Assembly (NCBI GenBank): GCA_036525535.1
Contig: DATDAH010000203.1
Location: 1-5,359 of the forward strand
Length of the DNA stretch: 5,359 nucleotides
Source: DATDAH01 sp036525535
GTDB lineage: Bacteria; Actinomycetota; Acidimicrobiia; Acidimicrobiales; DATDAH01
Direction of reading: 5' to 3'
A program made the translations under genes and the position numbers. The notes under the pieces were generated by a model that saw nothing but the letters and a program-made list of their open reading frames with translations, had not been told where the DNA came from and ran no database searches. Positions 5,318-5,359 of this stretch are shown one piece after another. How positions within the stretch are numbered: position 1 is the stretch's first letter; every line of letters begins with the position of its first letter.

Positions 5318-5359
5318 TCTCCGGCCGTTCGCCGGCCATCCTCGCCGTGCCGGTCCGCC

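Noticed and set aside
5321..5337. CCGGCC direct repeat upstream of the cysteine hydrolase as an operator
   Set aside because: Six-base GC-only repeats are common by chance at this base composition.
5303..5339. Longer cysteine hydrolase starting at the ATG at 5339
   Set aside because: The GAGG there directly abuts the ATG with no spacing, while AGAGGAG is ideally placed for 5303. The added residues are not part of the fold.
1..5359. CRISPR array, tRNA, insertion sequence, toxin-antitoxin or defence system
   Set aside because: No spaced repeats, cloverleaf, transposase motif or small gene pair was found on either strand.

Overview
The window reads as a high-GC actinobacterial chromosome segment (roughly 70% G+C by eye). 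GTG starts are frequent, -10 elements are of the TAnnnT type, and the -35 is weak or absent. The protein set is a lipoprotein solute-binding protein, a TetR regulator, an ACMSD-like amidohydrolase, a GntR/FCD regulator and a cysteine hydrolase. That mix would suit Acidimicrobiia or a related soil or marine actinobacterium, but the taxon is an inference. No tRNA, rRNA, CRISPR array, insertion sequence or phage gene is visible.

Layout. Positions 1-102 hold the C-terminal end of a gene that begins outside the window. Its TGA overlaps a GTG start at 99 (GTGA). The gene that starts there looks internally deleted: about 25 codons of an N-terminus resembling the first membrane helix of actinobacterial sulfatase-like membrane proteins run, in another frame, into what looks like the C-terminal domain of the same family (to 591). 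After a 95-base promoter region come, all on the + strand, a lipoprotein solute-binding protein of the branched-chain amino acid type (687-1988), a TetR regulator that is probably translated from a leaderless mRNA (2019-2597), a 16-bp perfect palindrome, an amidohydrolase (2687-3850), a 140-base gap with tandem hairpins, and a GntR/FCD regulator (3991-4752). A minus-strand isochorismatase-fold hydrolase (5303 to 4749) converges on the last gene, and the two stop codons share four bases.

How the genes may work together. The solute-binding protein, TetR regulator and amidohydrolase could be a small uptake, sensing and degradation unit for an organic acid or ring-cleavage type compound. The palindrome between the TetR gene and the amidohydrolase is a good candidate operator. 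No ABC permease or ATPase gene is present, so the binding protein is an orphan here. The GntR regulator and the cysteine hydrolase face each other and need not be co-regulated.

The most unusual points are these: the deletion scar in the first complete gene; compact hairpins placed on or just after almost every stop codon, including one whose loop is exactly the shared stop codons of the convergent pair; and an FCD regulator that appears to have lost all of its usual metal-binding residues. I see no convincing wholly new multi-gene system.
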